From the NCBI GenBank assembly GCA_028712565.1, contig JAQTPW010000006.1:1-59693 (forward strand): a DNA stretch of 59,693 nt, read 5' to 3'. Shown here piece by piece: positions 7,732 through 17,095 of this stretch (its first letter is position 1; every line of letters starts with the position of its first letter). The translations under genes and the position numbers were made by a program. This stretch comes from Minisyncoccota bacterium. GTDB taxonomy: Bacteria; Patescibacteriota; Minisyncoccia; Minisyncoccales; JAQTPW01. The notes under the pieces were generated by a model. The model searched no databases and was not told the origin of the DNA. It worked only from the letters and a program-made list of their open reading frames with translations.

Positions 7732-7784
7732 ATAAGTGAAATAAGTTAATTAAGCTGACTAAGCTAATTAAGATAATTAAGCTA
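7732..7784 (+). repeat. Degenerate microrepeat spacer, unit near TTAAGCTAA
   Basis: The whole gap between two genes is built of variants of TAAGTGAAA, TAAGTTAAT, TAAGCTGAC and TAAGCTAAT, with a 9-10 base period and no two copies identical. It starts directly after the stop codon and runs up to the -10-like TATAAG before degV. Confidence 0.7.
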
Positions 7785-7793
7785 TAAGATATT

Positions 7794-8672
7794 ATGGAAA
7801 AAATTGGTCTTGTTGCTGAGGATGTGATTGATATGCCTCAGGAATTAATCGAAAAATACCAGATTTCATTAGCTAAAATGAAATTCAGCTGGCCGGAAAT
7901 TGAAAATTTTCCCGGAGAAAATAATTTTCAGAAAATGCGAGAAGCCGAAAAAAGAGGGGAAAGAAGTTTTGGAAAAACTTCTCAGCCGTCCATGGGAGAT
8001 TTTTTGGAAAAATATAAATTACAGCTGTCAAAATTTGATGAAGTTATTTGTTTGGCCGCGACTTCCAAGCTTTCCGGCAGTTTTAATTCGGCGACTCAAG
8101 CAAAAAGATTTCTAAAGCCGGAAGAACAAAATAGGGTGTTTGTTATTGATTCTCAAAGCGTAGCCGGTGGACAAGCCCTTTTGGTTTTAAAAGCCATTGA
8201 TTTAATTAACGACGGGAAATCCGCAAAAGATATTGTAAAAGAATTGGAGGATTTTGTTCCGCAGGTTTCGCTTTTTTTGATTTTGAAAGATCCAAAATGG
8301 GTCGAGGCCTCTGGAAGATTATCGCATCTTGCCGCAAATTTGATAAGAGGGCTCGCAAAAGCCGGCATCCGTCCGATAATGGCAATAAAAAACGGAGTGC
8401 TGGGCCCAGCCGGAATCAGAACAAACGCAAAAGACATTCCAACCGCGCTTTTTAATCAGTTTGAGCACGATACTGAAAAATTACAAAAAGAAGGCAAAAG
8501 ATTTCGGGTAGTAATCAATCACGGCGACGATTTGGCGGGCGCCCAAAGATTAAAAGAAATGATTGAAGGAAAATTTGCCAACACTAAAGTTGTTTTTGTG
8601 CATATTCTCGATAATGTGCTCGGGGTCCTTGCCGGGCCCGATGCCTTGGCTATATCTTGGCTGCAAGAATAA
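7794..8672 (+). CDS. DegV family fatty-acid-binding protein
   Basis: 292 residues, full length. It begins with GLVAEDVIDMP, the family's DS-type strand and loop with unusual residues. It keeps the SGSFNSA lipid-binding loop, the DSQSVAGGQ motif, EASGRLS, and the C-terminal GVLAGPDALAISW. DegV (FakB-type) proteins hold a fatty acid and hand it to a FakA kinase; no kinase gene is visible here. TATAAG ends five bases before the ATG, so the message is probably leaderless. Confidence 0.85.
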   Translation: MEKIGLVAEDVIDMPQELIEKYQISLAKMKFSWPEIENFPGENNFQKMREAEKRGERSFGKTSQPSMGDFLEKYKLQLSKFDEVICLAATSKLSGSFNSATQAKRFLKPEEQNRVFVIDSQSVAGGQALLVLKAIDLINDGKSAKDIVKELEDFVPQVSLFLILKDPKWVEASGRLSHLAANLIRGLAKAGIRPIMAIKNGVLGPAGIRTNAKDIPTALFNQFEHDTEKLQKEGKRFRVVINHGDDLAGAQRLKEMIEGKFANTKVVFVHILDNVLGVLAGPDALAISWLQE

Positions 8673-8755
8673 AGCCCTTTTAAGCCAATTTTTAATGAAA
8701 AATTAATGTTTCTTCGCTAAACTGCAGAAAGTGTGTTAATTTTTAATTAAAATAT

Positions 8756-9430
8756 ATGAAAATTTTAATTATCGAAGATGAAGAAAGCTTAGCTAAACTC
8801 TTAAAAATGGGATTGAAAAAAGAGGGGTATGCGGCAGATTATGTTTTGGATGGGGAGTTGGGCCAAAAAAGAATAGAGTTATATCATAGAGATTATGATG
8901 CCGTTATTTTGGATTTGATGCTGCCTAAAAAAAGCGGGCTGGAAGTTTTAAAAAATATTAGGCAGCTTAATGTTTCTATCCCGGTTTTAATTCTTACTGC
9001 AAAAGACAGCTTGGATGACAAAGTTACCCTGCTCGATGCCGGAGCTGACGATTATCTGATAAAGCCCTTCCATTTTAATGAAGTATTGGCTCGTTTGAGA
9101 GCATTAACTAGGCGGCCAGAAAAAGTTTTGCCAGCTGAATTACGAATTGCTGATTTGGTTTTGGTTCCCGAAACAAAAATTGTCTCCCGCAACGGAAAAG
9201 AGATAAAGCTTACTTTAAAAGAATTTCGGCTTCTTGAGTATCTAATGCGCCGCCCGAATCAGGCCGTTGAAAGGGAAGATTTAGTTGACAATATCTGGGA
9301 TTTTCAATTTGATTCTTTAAGCAATATTGTAGATGTATATATTAACAGATTAAGGGAGAAAATAGATAAAGATAGCGGAAAAAAGTTGATAGAAACAATT
9401 CATGGAGTAGGTTATAAAATTAAAACATAA
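8756..9430 (+). CDS. OmpR/PhoB-family response regulator
   Basis: 224 residues. The receiver domain has the acidic pair in IIEDEES, the phosphoacceptor D53 in VILDLML, a Thr in LILTAKDS and the Lys in LIKPFHF. A winged-helix DNA-binding domain fills about 125-224 (LTLKEFRLLEYLMRRPNQ ... VYINRLREKID). It is convergent with the multi-PAS histidine kinase, with a shared terminator between. The two probably form a pair, though they are not co-transcribed. Confidence 0.93.
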   Translation: MKILIIEDEESLAKLLKMGLKKEGYAADYVLDGELGQKRIELYHRDYDAVILDLMLPKKSGLEVLKNIRQLNVSIPVLILTAKDSLDDKVTLLDAGADDYLIKPFHFNEVLARLRALTRRPEKVLPAELRIADLVLVPETKIVSRNGKEIKLTLKEFRLLEYLMRRPNQAVEREDLVDNIWDFQFDSLSNIVDVYINRLREKIDKDSGKKLIETIHGVGYKIKT

Positions 9431-9437
9431 ATAAAAA

Positions 9438-9487
9438 TCCCGCCCTTGATCAGCACGAATTAGCATGATTCAAAAGGCGGGTTTTTA
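9438..9487. terminator. Bidirectional terminator between regulator and kinase
   Basis: A 50-base inverted repeat with outer arms AATCCCGCC and GGCGGGTTT, inner partial pairing TTGATCA/TGATTCAA, an A run on the left and a T run on the right, so it can serve both convergent genes. Confidence 0.8.
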
Positions 9488-9488
9488 A

Positions 9489-12248
9489 TTACTCGGCTTT
9501 CAGCTGCAGTGATTTTTTCTTCATGCCAGACAGAGGAATTGAAATATAAAATTCAGAACCCTTGTCTTCTTCAGATTTCACCCAAACTTTTCCTCCGCTT
9601 TGCTCTATCATATTTTTTGTAATATAGAGGCCAAGGCCTATTCCTTCAGTCTCGCTTTTTACATTATTTCCCCTGAATAATTTTGTAAAAAGCAAAGATT
9701 TTTGTTCCTTTGGTATGCCGTATCCTGTATCAGAGATCTGGAAAATTATATCTTCTTCTGTTTTTTCGATTTTAAAATAAATTTTGCCTCCTTTGGGCGT
9801 ATATTTTACGGCATTAGCCAGTATGTTTTCCAGAGCAATGTGCAGAATTTTATAATCAATATTTATTGTTGGAAGGTTTTCTTCAAAATAAGTTTTAAAT
9901 TTTTGTTTTTTTTCATTACATTGGGGCAGGATTTCTTTTTCCAATTCTTTTGCTATTTCAATTATTTGGGAGGGTTTTGGGTCTACCTCCAGGCGCCCAA
10001 GCTCAATGCGGGACACATTTAAAAATAGATCAATTAATCCGGCCATTTTGTGGGTATTGTTGAAAATTTCCTTTAAGTATTGTTTTTGGTCTTTACTGAT
10101 ATCGCCGGCAATTCCTCTTAATAACATTTCTAACGACAAACTTATTGTTGCCAGAGGGGTTCTTAATTGATGGGCAGCCAAAGAAATAAATTCAGTTTTG
10201 GCTTGATCAACTTCTTTCCTGTCGGTAATATTTCTTTCAATCCCTATAAGGCAAATTACATTTTTCTTGTCATCCAAGACTGGAGAGACGTTTAGCTCTG
10301 CCCAAAATTTTTCCCCATTTTTGGTTTTATTGACAATTTCACCAGAAAAAACTTTTTTCTTAAAGTTCACAGTTTGCCAAAGTTTTTGGAAAAATTTTGG
10401 CGGCGCCTCGCCTCCTAAAATATTGGTTTTTTTTCCGATTACCTCTTCGGCTTTATACCCCAGCAATTTTTCAACAGCTTTATTAACAAATAAAATTTTT
10501 CCATCAGGGTCGGTAATTAAAATAATATCGGAAGCATTTTCAACAGCTAACTGAAGGTTTTTCAGATTAATATTTAATTTTTCCAGTTCTTTCGCATAAT
10601 TCTCTAATTTTTTTTCAGCTAAAATTCGATTTGTTACATCAAAAACCGATAAAACGAGACCTTTAACGAGATTTTTGTCGTCTTTTACTGGTATTAAGGT
10701 CCAATCCCAATAAGTTACTCCTTTTTCCGGCTGGTTTTTATAAGCAAAGGGTTTGGCAAAAAATTTAACAGGTTTTCCGGTGTCTCGGACTTTCTCAAAT
10801 ATCATTTTATTTTCCTTATTGGGGAAAAGATCAAAATGATTTTTGCCTATCAATTCCGATTCGGCATAATTTGAGCCTCGGCAATAAGCAGAATTTACTT
10901 TTAAAAAATTGAAATCTTTGTCTAGATAAGCCAGTTGGGCTTCAGTGTTTTCTTTTATTACGTCGAGAAGATCCCTTTCGCTGGCAATATCAACGAGTAA
11001 ATTTTCTATTTGTTCTTTATCCTGCTTTAGCGCATCTTCCGCCAACTTTCTTTCAGTAATATCTTGTCCTTGGGCGATTGTAGATGATACGGTTTTGCCA
11101 TCGGGGGCATATAAGTTAGCCGAATTCCAGAGGACAATTCTTATATCTCCGGTTTTATGCAAAATGGGAATTTCTACTGTTTCCCATCGCAAGCCCGCTA
11201 CTGCTTTTCGAATATACTCCATTGATTTTTCTTTGCTGTCTTTAGGAAATAATATATTCAATTCTTCTCCAAGAACCTCGTTTGATTTTCTCCCAGTTAA
11301 TCTTTCAAAGGCATGATTAAATAGAGTAATCTTAAATTTTGGGTTCCAGACAATAATTGGGGCATTGGCATAGTTCAATAAATTATCCAGATAATTTTTC
11401 GTGTCAATAAGCTCTTTTTTAATTTTATTTTCTCTGCTGATGTCGCGGGAAATTCCCAAGAAAGATTCTACAGAACCATCGGCTGCAAACTCGGGGATAA
11501 CGCGCAGGTCATAGGTTTTTATTCCTGCAGGCCCCGGAAAATCAAACTGAATGTTTTGGGATTTTTTTGAGCGAAGGGTGATTTTAAATATTTTATTCCA
11601 AAGATTGCAAAGATGCCGCGGCATATCCATTTCTTCGTTAGTTTTTCCGATGAACTGGTCGGTTTTTATTCCGGTTATCTTTTCTACTTCTGGATTCAAA
11701 TAAATAACCCGGCGGTTTTTATTAATGCGCATAATAGCATCAGGAGCGTTCTCTGCCAAAGTCTTGAATTTTTTTTCGCTTTTTTGCAACGCCTCCTCAA
11801 ATTTTTTGTAATTAGTAATGTCTTGGGCCTGAAGCTGATATCCGATGATTTCTTTACCCCCTTCTTTAAATACGGGTCCTATGTAGGTATTCAGCCAGAT
11901 TTTCCCGCTCTTTTTTGTTTTTCTCGGCATTTCATCAAAATTAAAGCAAGATTCAGCTATTATCGTGCCCCCTTCTTTTAAAATTTTTATTTTTTCTTTA
12001 GGCAATTTAGGATCGAAAAAAAGATTATATCCTTTTATTGTTTCAAAGTCAGGTATTCCGAACATGCTAAAACATGCCTTGTTTGCGGCAATTAAATTTC
12101 CCTCTCTATCATAAATTTCAATGGAGATGGGTGAGTTTTCGAAAATCGCCTTGAATTTTTCCAATTCTACGATGCTTTGCAGATTTTTTCTATTATGTAA
12201 ATAATATTTATACACTTTTAATCTAGCCCCATTTTTTACCAATATCAA
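9489..12248 (-). CDS. Soluble five-PAS sensor histidine kinase
   Basis: 919 residues. Five PAS units follow one another (about 30-150, 155-275, 285-400, 425-545 and 560-680), most ending in a PAC-type DIT or DIS turn. A HisKA dimerisation helix has phosphoacceptor H693 in SLAAHQLRTPL, and an HATPase domain has NAVKYTP, DTGYGIP and GIGLGL boxes. No membrane segment or signal peptide is present, so it senses something in the cytosol, for example redox state, small ligands or bound cofactor. It is very large for a reduced genome. The likely partner is the convergent OmpR-type regulator. Confidence 0.92.
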   Translation of the reverse strand: MILVKNGARLKVYKYYLHNRKNLQSIVELEKFKAIFENSPISIEIYDREGNLIAANKACFSMFGIPDFETIKGYNLFFDPKLPKEKIKILKEGGTIIAESCFNFDEMPRKTKKSGKIWLNTYIGPVFKEGGKEIIGYQLQAQDITNYKKFEEALQKSEKKFKTLAENAPDAIMRINKNRRVIYLNPEVEKITGIKTDQFIGKTNEEMDMPRHLCNLWNKIFKITLRSKKSQNIQFDFPGPAGIKTYDLRVIPEFAADGSVESFLGISRDISRENKIKKELIDTKNYLDNLLNYANAPIIVWNPKFKITLFNHAFERLTGRKSNEVLGEELNILFPKDSKEKSMEYIRKAVAGLRWETVEIPILHKTGDIRIVLWNSANLYAPDGKTVSSTIAQGQDITERKLAEDALKQDKEQIENLLVDIASERDLLDVIKENTEAQLAYLDKDFNFLKVNSAYCRGSNYAESELIGKNHFDLFPNKENKMIFEKVRDTGKPVKFFAKPFAYKNQPEKGVTYWDWTLIPVKDDKNLVKGLVLSVFDVTNRILAEKKLENYAKELEKLNINLKNLQLAVENASDIILITDPDGKILFVNKAVEKLLGYKAEEVIGKKTNILGGEAPPKFFQKLWQTVNFKKKVFSGEIVNKTKNGEKFWAELNVSPVLDDKKNVICLIGIERNITDRKEVDQAKTEFISLAAHQLRTPLATISLSLEMLLRGIAGDISKDQKQYLKEIFNNTHKMAGLIDLFLNVSRIELGRLEVDPKPSQIIEIAKELEKEILPQCNEKKQKFKTYFEENLPTINIDYKILHIALENILANAVKYTPKGGKIYFKIEKTEEDIIFQISDTGYGIPKEQKSLLFTKLFRGNNVKSETEGIGLGLYITKNMIEQSGGKVWVKSEEDKGSEFYISIPLSGMKKKSLQLKAE

Positions 12249-12379
12249 GAGTTTTAAAGAATGAAATTTTAATAATTTTTTAAGCTTTATATGATAATTT
12301 TAATGCCAGAAAGGTTAGCGTATGGAAAAGCAATGAATTAATTTATAAAGGCCGAAGAATAAAATAGCGAAGTGGAGGG

Positions 12380-12410
12380 GTCTCTCGTCTTATGAGCGAG
12401 AGACTTCTTC
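12380..12410 (+). terminator. Hairpin with weak T tail in the 12249-12686 gap
   Basis: GTCTCTCG (12380-12387) pairs perfectly with CGAGAGAC (12397-12404), followed by TTCTTCC. It could be a terminator or a stable RNA hairpin. The rest of the gap holds only the broken frame at 12443-12581. Confidence 0.45.
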
Positions 12411-12442
12411 CTAAATAAGCACAAAGGAATAATTAAAATAAG

Positions 12443-12581
12443 ATGCGCTTTGAAAATTTTGCCGGTTTTGGTTTTTGGACATGCTTATTACTTGGATTAT
12501 AAAAATGAAAAGGCAAAGTTTATCGACGCCTTTTGGAATATAGTTTGCTGGGAAGAGATGGAAAAAAGATTCAGATATTAG
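12443..12581 (+). pseudogene. Possible remnant of a small broken gene
   Basis: ATG 12443 opens 19 codons with a hydrophobic end. A different frame reads through the same bases into a protein-like stretch, KNEKAKFIDAFWNIVCWEE, ending at TAG 12579-12581. This could be a frameshifted small protein. No family recognised, and chance is possible. Confidence 0.25.
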
Positions 12582-12686
12582 AATATAAACAAAAAGCCGA
12601 TTTAAAAACAGGGGTTTTTGCCCTTGTTTTAAATTTTGTTCCGGTATAGAATAAAAAAGTGGTTATTTTTAAGGAAAAGCTGTAAA

Positions 12687-12881
12687 ATGGACAATAAAGA
12701 ATATAAAAAAATTGAATTAGAGTGTGCTGTCTGTAAGGCGAGATTTGAAATTTGGATTTCAATGTCTGATTATAGTCCCGAGCAGGAAGAAATGATAAAA
12801 AGAAATATTTACCTTCATTGTCCAGCCTGCAAGGCCTTGGAAGATTTAAAGGGCCAAAAAGAAGGAAGCGCGGAGTTTTAA
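12687..12881 (+). CDS. Small zinc-ribbon protein, 64 residues
   Basis: The start at ATG 12687 is chosen because it begins the conserved-looking part, MDNKEYKKIELECAVC; an upstream in-frame ATG at 12636 would add 17 odd residues. Two CxxC pairs (CAVC and CPAC), about 35 residues apart, form a zinc ribbon. Function unknown. It ends six bases before the ABC transporter ATPase gene, so they are probably in one operon. Confidence 0.65.
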   Translation: MDNKEYKKIELECAVCKARFEIWISMSDYSPEQEEMIKRNIYLHCPACKALEDLKGQKEGSAEF

Positions 12882-12886
12882 ATTAT

Positions 12887-13678
12887 ATGGAAATCATCCA
12901 GGTAAAAAACCTCGTAAAAAAATTTAACGGCTTTACTGCCGTAGATGGTATTAACTTTTCCATCGACGAGGGAGAAATTTTCGGTTTTTTAGGGCCAAAT
13001 GGAGCCGGAAAGACCACAACAATTAGGATTTTTACTACTCTAACAAAGCCAACTTCTGGCCAGGTCCTAATTAATGGCTACGATCCAATTAAAGATCCCG
13101 ATAAAGTGAGGAGCTCTTTTGGTATAGTTTTCCAAGATCCAAGCTTGGATGAAGAGCTCACTGCTTACGAGAATATGGAGTTCCACGGTATTTTTTATAA
13201 TGTGCCGAGGCCGACCTTAAAGCAAAGAATTGAAGATTTGCTGAAATTTGTTGAAATTTGGGACAGAAGAGACTATTTGGTTAAAACTTTTTCCGGCGGG
13301 ATGAAAAGGAGATTGGAAATTGCCCGGAGTTTTCTTCATCATCCAAAAATTTTATTTTTAGACGAACCGACTCTGGGTCTGGACCCGCAAACCAGGGATC
13401 ATATTTGGAGATATATCAAAGATTTAAATAAAAAAGAGGGAATAACTGTTTTTCTGACCACCCATTATATGGAAGAAGCGGAAAGGGTTGTTGACGATCT
13501 TGCTATTATTGACCATGGCAAAATTATTGCCCGGGGTACTCCCGAAGAAATAAAAGCAAAAACAAATAAAACTTCTTTAGAAGATGCTTTTTTGGTGTTA
13601 ACCGGCAGAAGCCTTCGCGATGAAGAATCAAATGGCATTGATAATTTAAGAATACACAAAAGATTATGGAAAAGCTAA
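12887..13678 (+). CDS. ABC-2 type exporter, ATP-binding protein (DrrA-like)
   Basis: 263 residues from ATG 12887. Walker A GPNGAGKTT, signature FSGGMKRR, Walker B ILFLDEPTLGLDP and the switch His in TTHYMEEAE are all present. The pattern is that of DrrA/CcmA-type export ATPases. It overlaps the permease gene by 13 bases, so the two are translationally coupled. Substrate unknown; these pumps export lipids, polysaccharide or hydrophobic drugs. Confidence 0.9.
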   Translation: MEIIQVKNLVKKFNGFTAVDGINFSIDEGEIFGFLGPNGAGKTTTIRIFTTLTKPTSGQVLINGYDPIKDPDKVRSSFGIVFQDPSLDEELTAYENMEFHGIFYNVPRPTLKQRIEDLLKFVEIWDRRDYLVKTFSGGMKRRLEIARSFLHHPKILFLDEPTLGLDPQTRDHIWRYIKDLNKKEGITVFLTTHYMEEAERVVDDLAIIDHGKIIARGTPEEIKAKTNKTSLEDAFLVLTGRSLRDEESNGIDNLRIHKRLWKS

Positions 13679-14439
13679 AACGTTTTTTAAATATAATTTA
13701 TATCCTTTGGATCAGGCAGATAAAAAGATATTTCAGGTCGCGGGCCAGAGTAATTTCAGCTCTTGCTCAGCCACTGTTATTCCTGGTGGCTTTGGGTTTT
13801 GGCTTTAATTCAATTTTTATGCAAGCAGGGAAAGGCAATTATATTGAATTTTTAGCTCCGGGTGTAATAGCTATGACTGTAGTTTTTACAGCTGTTTTCT
13901 CGGGAGTTGAAGTAATTTCTGACCGCCAATTCGGATTTTTGAAAGAGACCTTAGTAGCTCCTGTTCCAAGATCTGCAATTATGGCCGGAAGAACTTTAGG
14001 AGGAGCTACAGTAGCTGTTATACAAGGAGTCATAGTATTTATCGCGTCCCTTTTTGTCGGATTTCATCCCAATTTGACAGGAGAGATTCCCGTTACTTTG
14101 TTATTTATGTTCTTAATTGGAATATTTTCTACTGCCTTTGGGACCGCAGTAGGATCTGTTTTGCAAGATATGCAGGCATTCCCTCTGGTTATAAACTTTC
14201 TTTTTATGCCGATGTTCTTTATTTCCGGAGCGCTTTTCCCATTAGAAAATTTGCCAAAAATTATAAATTATATTGCTGTTTTTAATCCATTATCATACGG
14301 AATTGACGGAATCCGGACAATGCTTACTGGATCCGAACTTGCCCGTTTTAGTTTAATGTCTGATTTCTTGGTAATGGGAGTTTTTTCTCTGGCTCTCATT
14401 TTTGCCGGAGCTTATTTATTTTCAAAGATTGAAGCATAA
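13666..14439 (+). CDS. ABC-2 type exporter, permease (DrrB-like)
   Basis: 257 residues with six predicted membrane helices and the ABC-2 signature region NPLSYGIDGIRTML near the end. It forms the membrane part of the exporter with the ATPase before it. The HlyD-like adaptor gene starts on the next base after its stop, so both export systems are in one operon. Confidence 0.88.
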   Translation: MEKLKRFLNIIYILWIRQIKRYFRSRARVISALAQPLLFLVALGFGFNSIFMQAGKGNYIEFLAPGVIAMTVVFTAVFSGVEVISDRQFGFLKETLVAPVPRSAIMAGRTLGGATVAVIQGVIVFIASLFVGFHPNLTGEIPVTLLFMFLIGIFSTAFGTAVGSVLQDMQAFPLVINFLFMPMFFISGALFPLENLPKIINYIAVFNPLSYGIDGIRTMLTGSELARFSLMSDFLVMGVFSLALIFAGAYLFSKIEA

Positions 14440-15972
14440 ATGATCAAAAAAATCATTATCGTAATTTTTGTAATAATTTTGGCGATCCTCGCTATTTACC
14501 AGTTTTTTTTAAAAAAAGAAAAAACCGATTTTTCTATTGAAAAAGTAAAATTAGGAACTATCGTCCAGGAAGTTTCTGAATCAGGAACCGTAAAAGCAGG
14601 AGAAGAAATAAATTTAGGTTTTAAGACCGCAGGCAGAATAGAAAAAATTTATGTAAAAGTAGGGGATAATGTAAATTCAGGAAATATTTTGGCAAAAATT
14701 GAAACTTCCCAGATTTCTATCCAGAAATCAGAAGCCGAAGCATCCTTGAATGTTGCAAAGGCCCAATTAAAAAGCACTCAAACCTCGGCTGCAAATTATG
14801 AAATTTCTTTGAGAACGGCAGAACAAAATTTAGAAGATGTCACTGCCGCGGCGAAGGAGAGCTTGAACAATTCCTATGAAGACGCCTTGAATTACTTGGA
14901 CGATTCTTATTTAAAAATTTATAACGCATTTGATTCGGTAAAAACAATCCAACAGCTTTATTTTTCGGGCGGAGACCAGGAAAGCATAAAGGTAAAAGAT
15001 GCGAAGCTAAAAATTGAAGCAGCTTTTAATTTGGCAAAGTCATCTTTGGATGCAGCAAAACAAGATTTTGGGGCTGAAAATATAAATAATGCGCTTTCGG
15101 TGTCGAAGGAATCTTTAGAAGACGCATCTTTAGCCATGGCAGTAATCCGCCAAATATGCGATACCTCTCTTTACCGCGACGCTGTTTCTTCCGCCAATAA
15201 AACCGTTTTAGATACTCATCGCGCAAATATAAATACGGCTTTGACCAATCTCGTTAACGCCCAGCAGGCTATTTCCAATGCAGAAATAACTTATAACACA
15301 AATACAAATTCCGCCAAAAATCAGGTTTTAACAGCTGAGGGAAATTTGGCAAAAGCAAAAGATGATATTAATTTATACGAAGCCCAGGTAAAACAATCAG
15401 AAGAAAATCTGAATCTTCTGGAAAGCCAAATCAATGATGCTTCAATTTTTGCTCCTTCAAATGGAGAAATAAAAAATATTGATAAAGAAGCCGGAGAAAT
15501 AGCCCAATCTTCAGAACCAGTAATTTCTTTTATTTCTTCGGGCCCTTTTGAAATTGAAACAAATATTTATGAAGAAGATATTGTTAAAGTAAGGATTGGC
15601 AATCCTGTTGATATAAAACTCACCGCTTTCCCAGACCAGATATTTTCAGGCAAAGTAATTTCCATAGATCCTGCAGAAAAATTAATCGATGGAGTCGTCT
15701 ATTATAAGGTTTTAATTAATTTTGAAAATCCTCCAGAAGGAGTTAGATTGGGAATGACAGCGGATATTACAATAAAAACCGCTCAAAAAGAAAACGTGTT
15801 AATCATCTCCCAGGATGCGATAGAAGAAAGAGATGGAAAAACTTTTGTTCAAGTGGTAAATGGCAAAAATAAAATTGAAAGAGAAGTGCAAATTGGATTA
15901 AGGGGAAGCTTGGGTATGGTTGAAGTTTTATCGGGCTTGGCTGAAGGAGAAGAAGTTTCTATTAAACAATGA
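14440..15972 (+). CDS. HlyD/MacA-family periplasmic adaptor protein
   Basis: 510 residues. One N-terminal membrane anchor (about 3-24), a lipoyl-like half-motif (VKAGEEINLGFKTAGRIEKI), a long Ala/Lys-rich coiled coil (about 90-345), the second lipoyl half, and a beta-barrel with RIGNPVDIKLTAFPDQIFSG. In Gram-negative cells such proteins bridge inner and outer membrane pumps. This cell type is thought to lack an ordinary outer membrane, so the adaptor may act on the cell surface. It is directly followed by the MacB-type ATPase. Confidence 0.87.
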   Translation: MIKKIIIVIFVIILAILAIYQFFLKKEKTDFSIEKVKLGTIVQEVSESGTVKAGEEINLGFKTAGRIEKIYVKVGDNVNSGNILAKIETSQISIQKSEAEASLNVAKAQLKSTQTSAANYEISLRTAEQNLEDVTAAAKESLNNSYEDALNYLDDSYLKIYNAFDSVKTIQQLYFSGGDQESIKVKDAKLKIEAAFNLAKSSLDAAKQDFGAENINNALSVSKESLEDASLAMAVIRQICDTSLYRDAVSSANKTVLDTHRANINTALTNLVNAQQAISNAEITYNTNTNSAKNQVLTAEGNLAKAKDDINLYEAQVKQSEENLNLLESQINDASIFAPSNGEIKNIDKEAGEIAQSSEPVISFISSGPFEIETNIYEEDIVKVRIGNPVDIKLTAFPDQIFSGKVISIDPAEKLIDGVVYYKVLINFENPPEGVRLGMTADITIKTAQKENVLIISQDAIEERDGKTFVQVVNGKNKIEREVQIGLRGSLGMVEVLSGLAEGEEVSIKQ

Positions 15973-15973
15973 T

Positions 15974-16690
15974 ATGGCGGGAAACCCAATAATTAAATTA
16001 GAAAAGGTTTGGAAGATTTACAAATTAGGCAAGTCCGACCTTAATATTTTAAAGGATGTCAGCCTGGAAATTTTTCCAGGCGCTTTTGTCGTAATTTTAG
16101 GCCCTTCGGGCTCGGGGAAATCAACTTTGTTGAATATGGCAGGTTGCTTGGATTTGCCGACAAAGGGAAAAATATTTTTAGATGAAAAAGATATTGCGAA
16201 AATGTCAGAAGATGAATTGGCGGAAGCCCGAGGCAGAAAAATCGGCTTTATATTTCAGCAATTTAATTTGTTGCAAAATCTAAATGCCTTGGAAAATGTT
16301 ATGATCCCGATGATATTTCAGGGAAAACCGGAGAAAGAAAGGAAAGAAAGGGCCGAATTTCTTTTGGATTCTTTGGGTTTAAAAGAAAGGTTTTTACACA
16401 AACCCTCTGAATTGTCCGGGGGCGAACAGCAAAGAATAGCCATTGCCAGAGCCCTTTCCAATAACCCCGATATTATTGTGGCTGACGAGCCGACGGGAAA
16501 TTTGGATTCCGCAACCGGCAAAAAAATAATGGAAATTTTAATAGGCCTCCATAAAAAAGAGGGAAAGACAATTGTGGTTGTAACTCACGATCCTACAATA
16601 GCAGATTACAGCAACCAAATAGTTCATATTAAAGACGGGCAGATTGTCTCAAATCATTTCGCACAGGAAAAAGTATTGTGGGAGAAATGA
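15974..16690 (+). CDS. MacB/LolD-type ABC transporter ATP-binding protein
   Basis: 238 residues from ATG 15974, one base after the adaptor stop. Walker A GPSGSGKST, Q-loop IFQQFNLL, signature LSGGEQQR, Walker B DIIVADEPTGNLD and H-loop VVTHD are intact. It belongs with the permease at 17151. The two are separated by a four-helix-bundle gene with microrepeat flanks that looks inserted. Confidence 0.92.
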   Translation: MAGNPIIKLEKVWKIYKLGKSDLNILKDVSLEIFPGAFVVILGPSGSGKSTLLNMAGCLDLPTKGKIFLDEKDIAKMSEDELAEARGRKIGFIFQQFNLLQNLNALENVMIPMIFQGKPEKERKERAEFLLDSLGLKERFLHKPSELSGGEQQRIAIARALSNNPDIIVADEPTGNLDSATGKKIMEILIGLHKKEGKTIVVVTHDPTIADYSNQIVHIKDGQIVSNHFAQEKVLWEK

Positions 16691-16729
16691 AATTCCAAAT
16701 CACAAATTACAAATCACAAAAAATATCAA
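16691..16729 (+). repeat. Left arm of an inverted microrepeat pair around the S23 gene
   Basis: Built of near-copies of ACAAATTAC and AAATCACAA. Its reverse complement matches the T-rich stretch after the S23 gene (17096-17150). The same A-rich arm recurs at 41761-41799. Confidence 0.7.
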
Positions 16730-17095
16730 ATGACCGAAATCAAAAATCCAAAAATTTATGATTTAGAAGAACGTACGGCAAGATTCGCCGAAAAATGCCG
16801 GGATTATGTTATAAAATTACCCAAAACTCAGGCAAATACAGAATACGGAAAGCAACTTATTCGCTCCTCGGGATCCCAAGCTAGTAATTATATAGAAGCT
16901 AACGAATCTTTGGGTAAAAAAGATTTTAAGCTTCGTATTAGAATTTGCCGGAAAGAGACAAAAGAAAGCTGTTTATGGTTGCGTTTATCACAGGTAATTG
17001 AGAAAAGTGACTTGAGGGAAGAGAGACAGGATTTATTAAAAGAGGCGGGAGAACTTCGTAATATTTTTACTGCCATTCTTAATAAAGCAATATAA
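16730..17095 (+). CDS. Four-helix bundle protein, S23/23S rRNA intervening-sequence family
   Basis: 121 residues, the usual size. Family traits are the N-terminal FAEKCRDYVIKLPKT helix, the RSSGSQASNYIEANES stretch and the RICRKETKESCLWLRL helix. First described as the product of insertions in 23S rRNA genes, the family is also scattered widely in CPR genomes. Its molecular role is unknown; pentameric rings are known from structures. Here it splits the ATPase and permease of one transporter and is bounded by inverted microrepeat arms, so it is probably a late arrival. Confidence 0.88.
   Translation: MTEIKNPKIYDLEERTARFAEKCRDYVIKLPKTQANTEYGKQLIRSSGSQASNYIEANESLGKKDFKLRIRICRKETKESCLWLRLSQVIEKSDLREERQDLLKEAGELRNIFTAILNKAI

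Noticed and set aside
10267-11316. Several plus-strand frames opposite the histidine kinase
   Set aside because: Shadows of the long kinase gene; no start signals and Phe/Ser-rich antisense composition.
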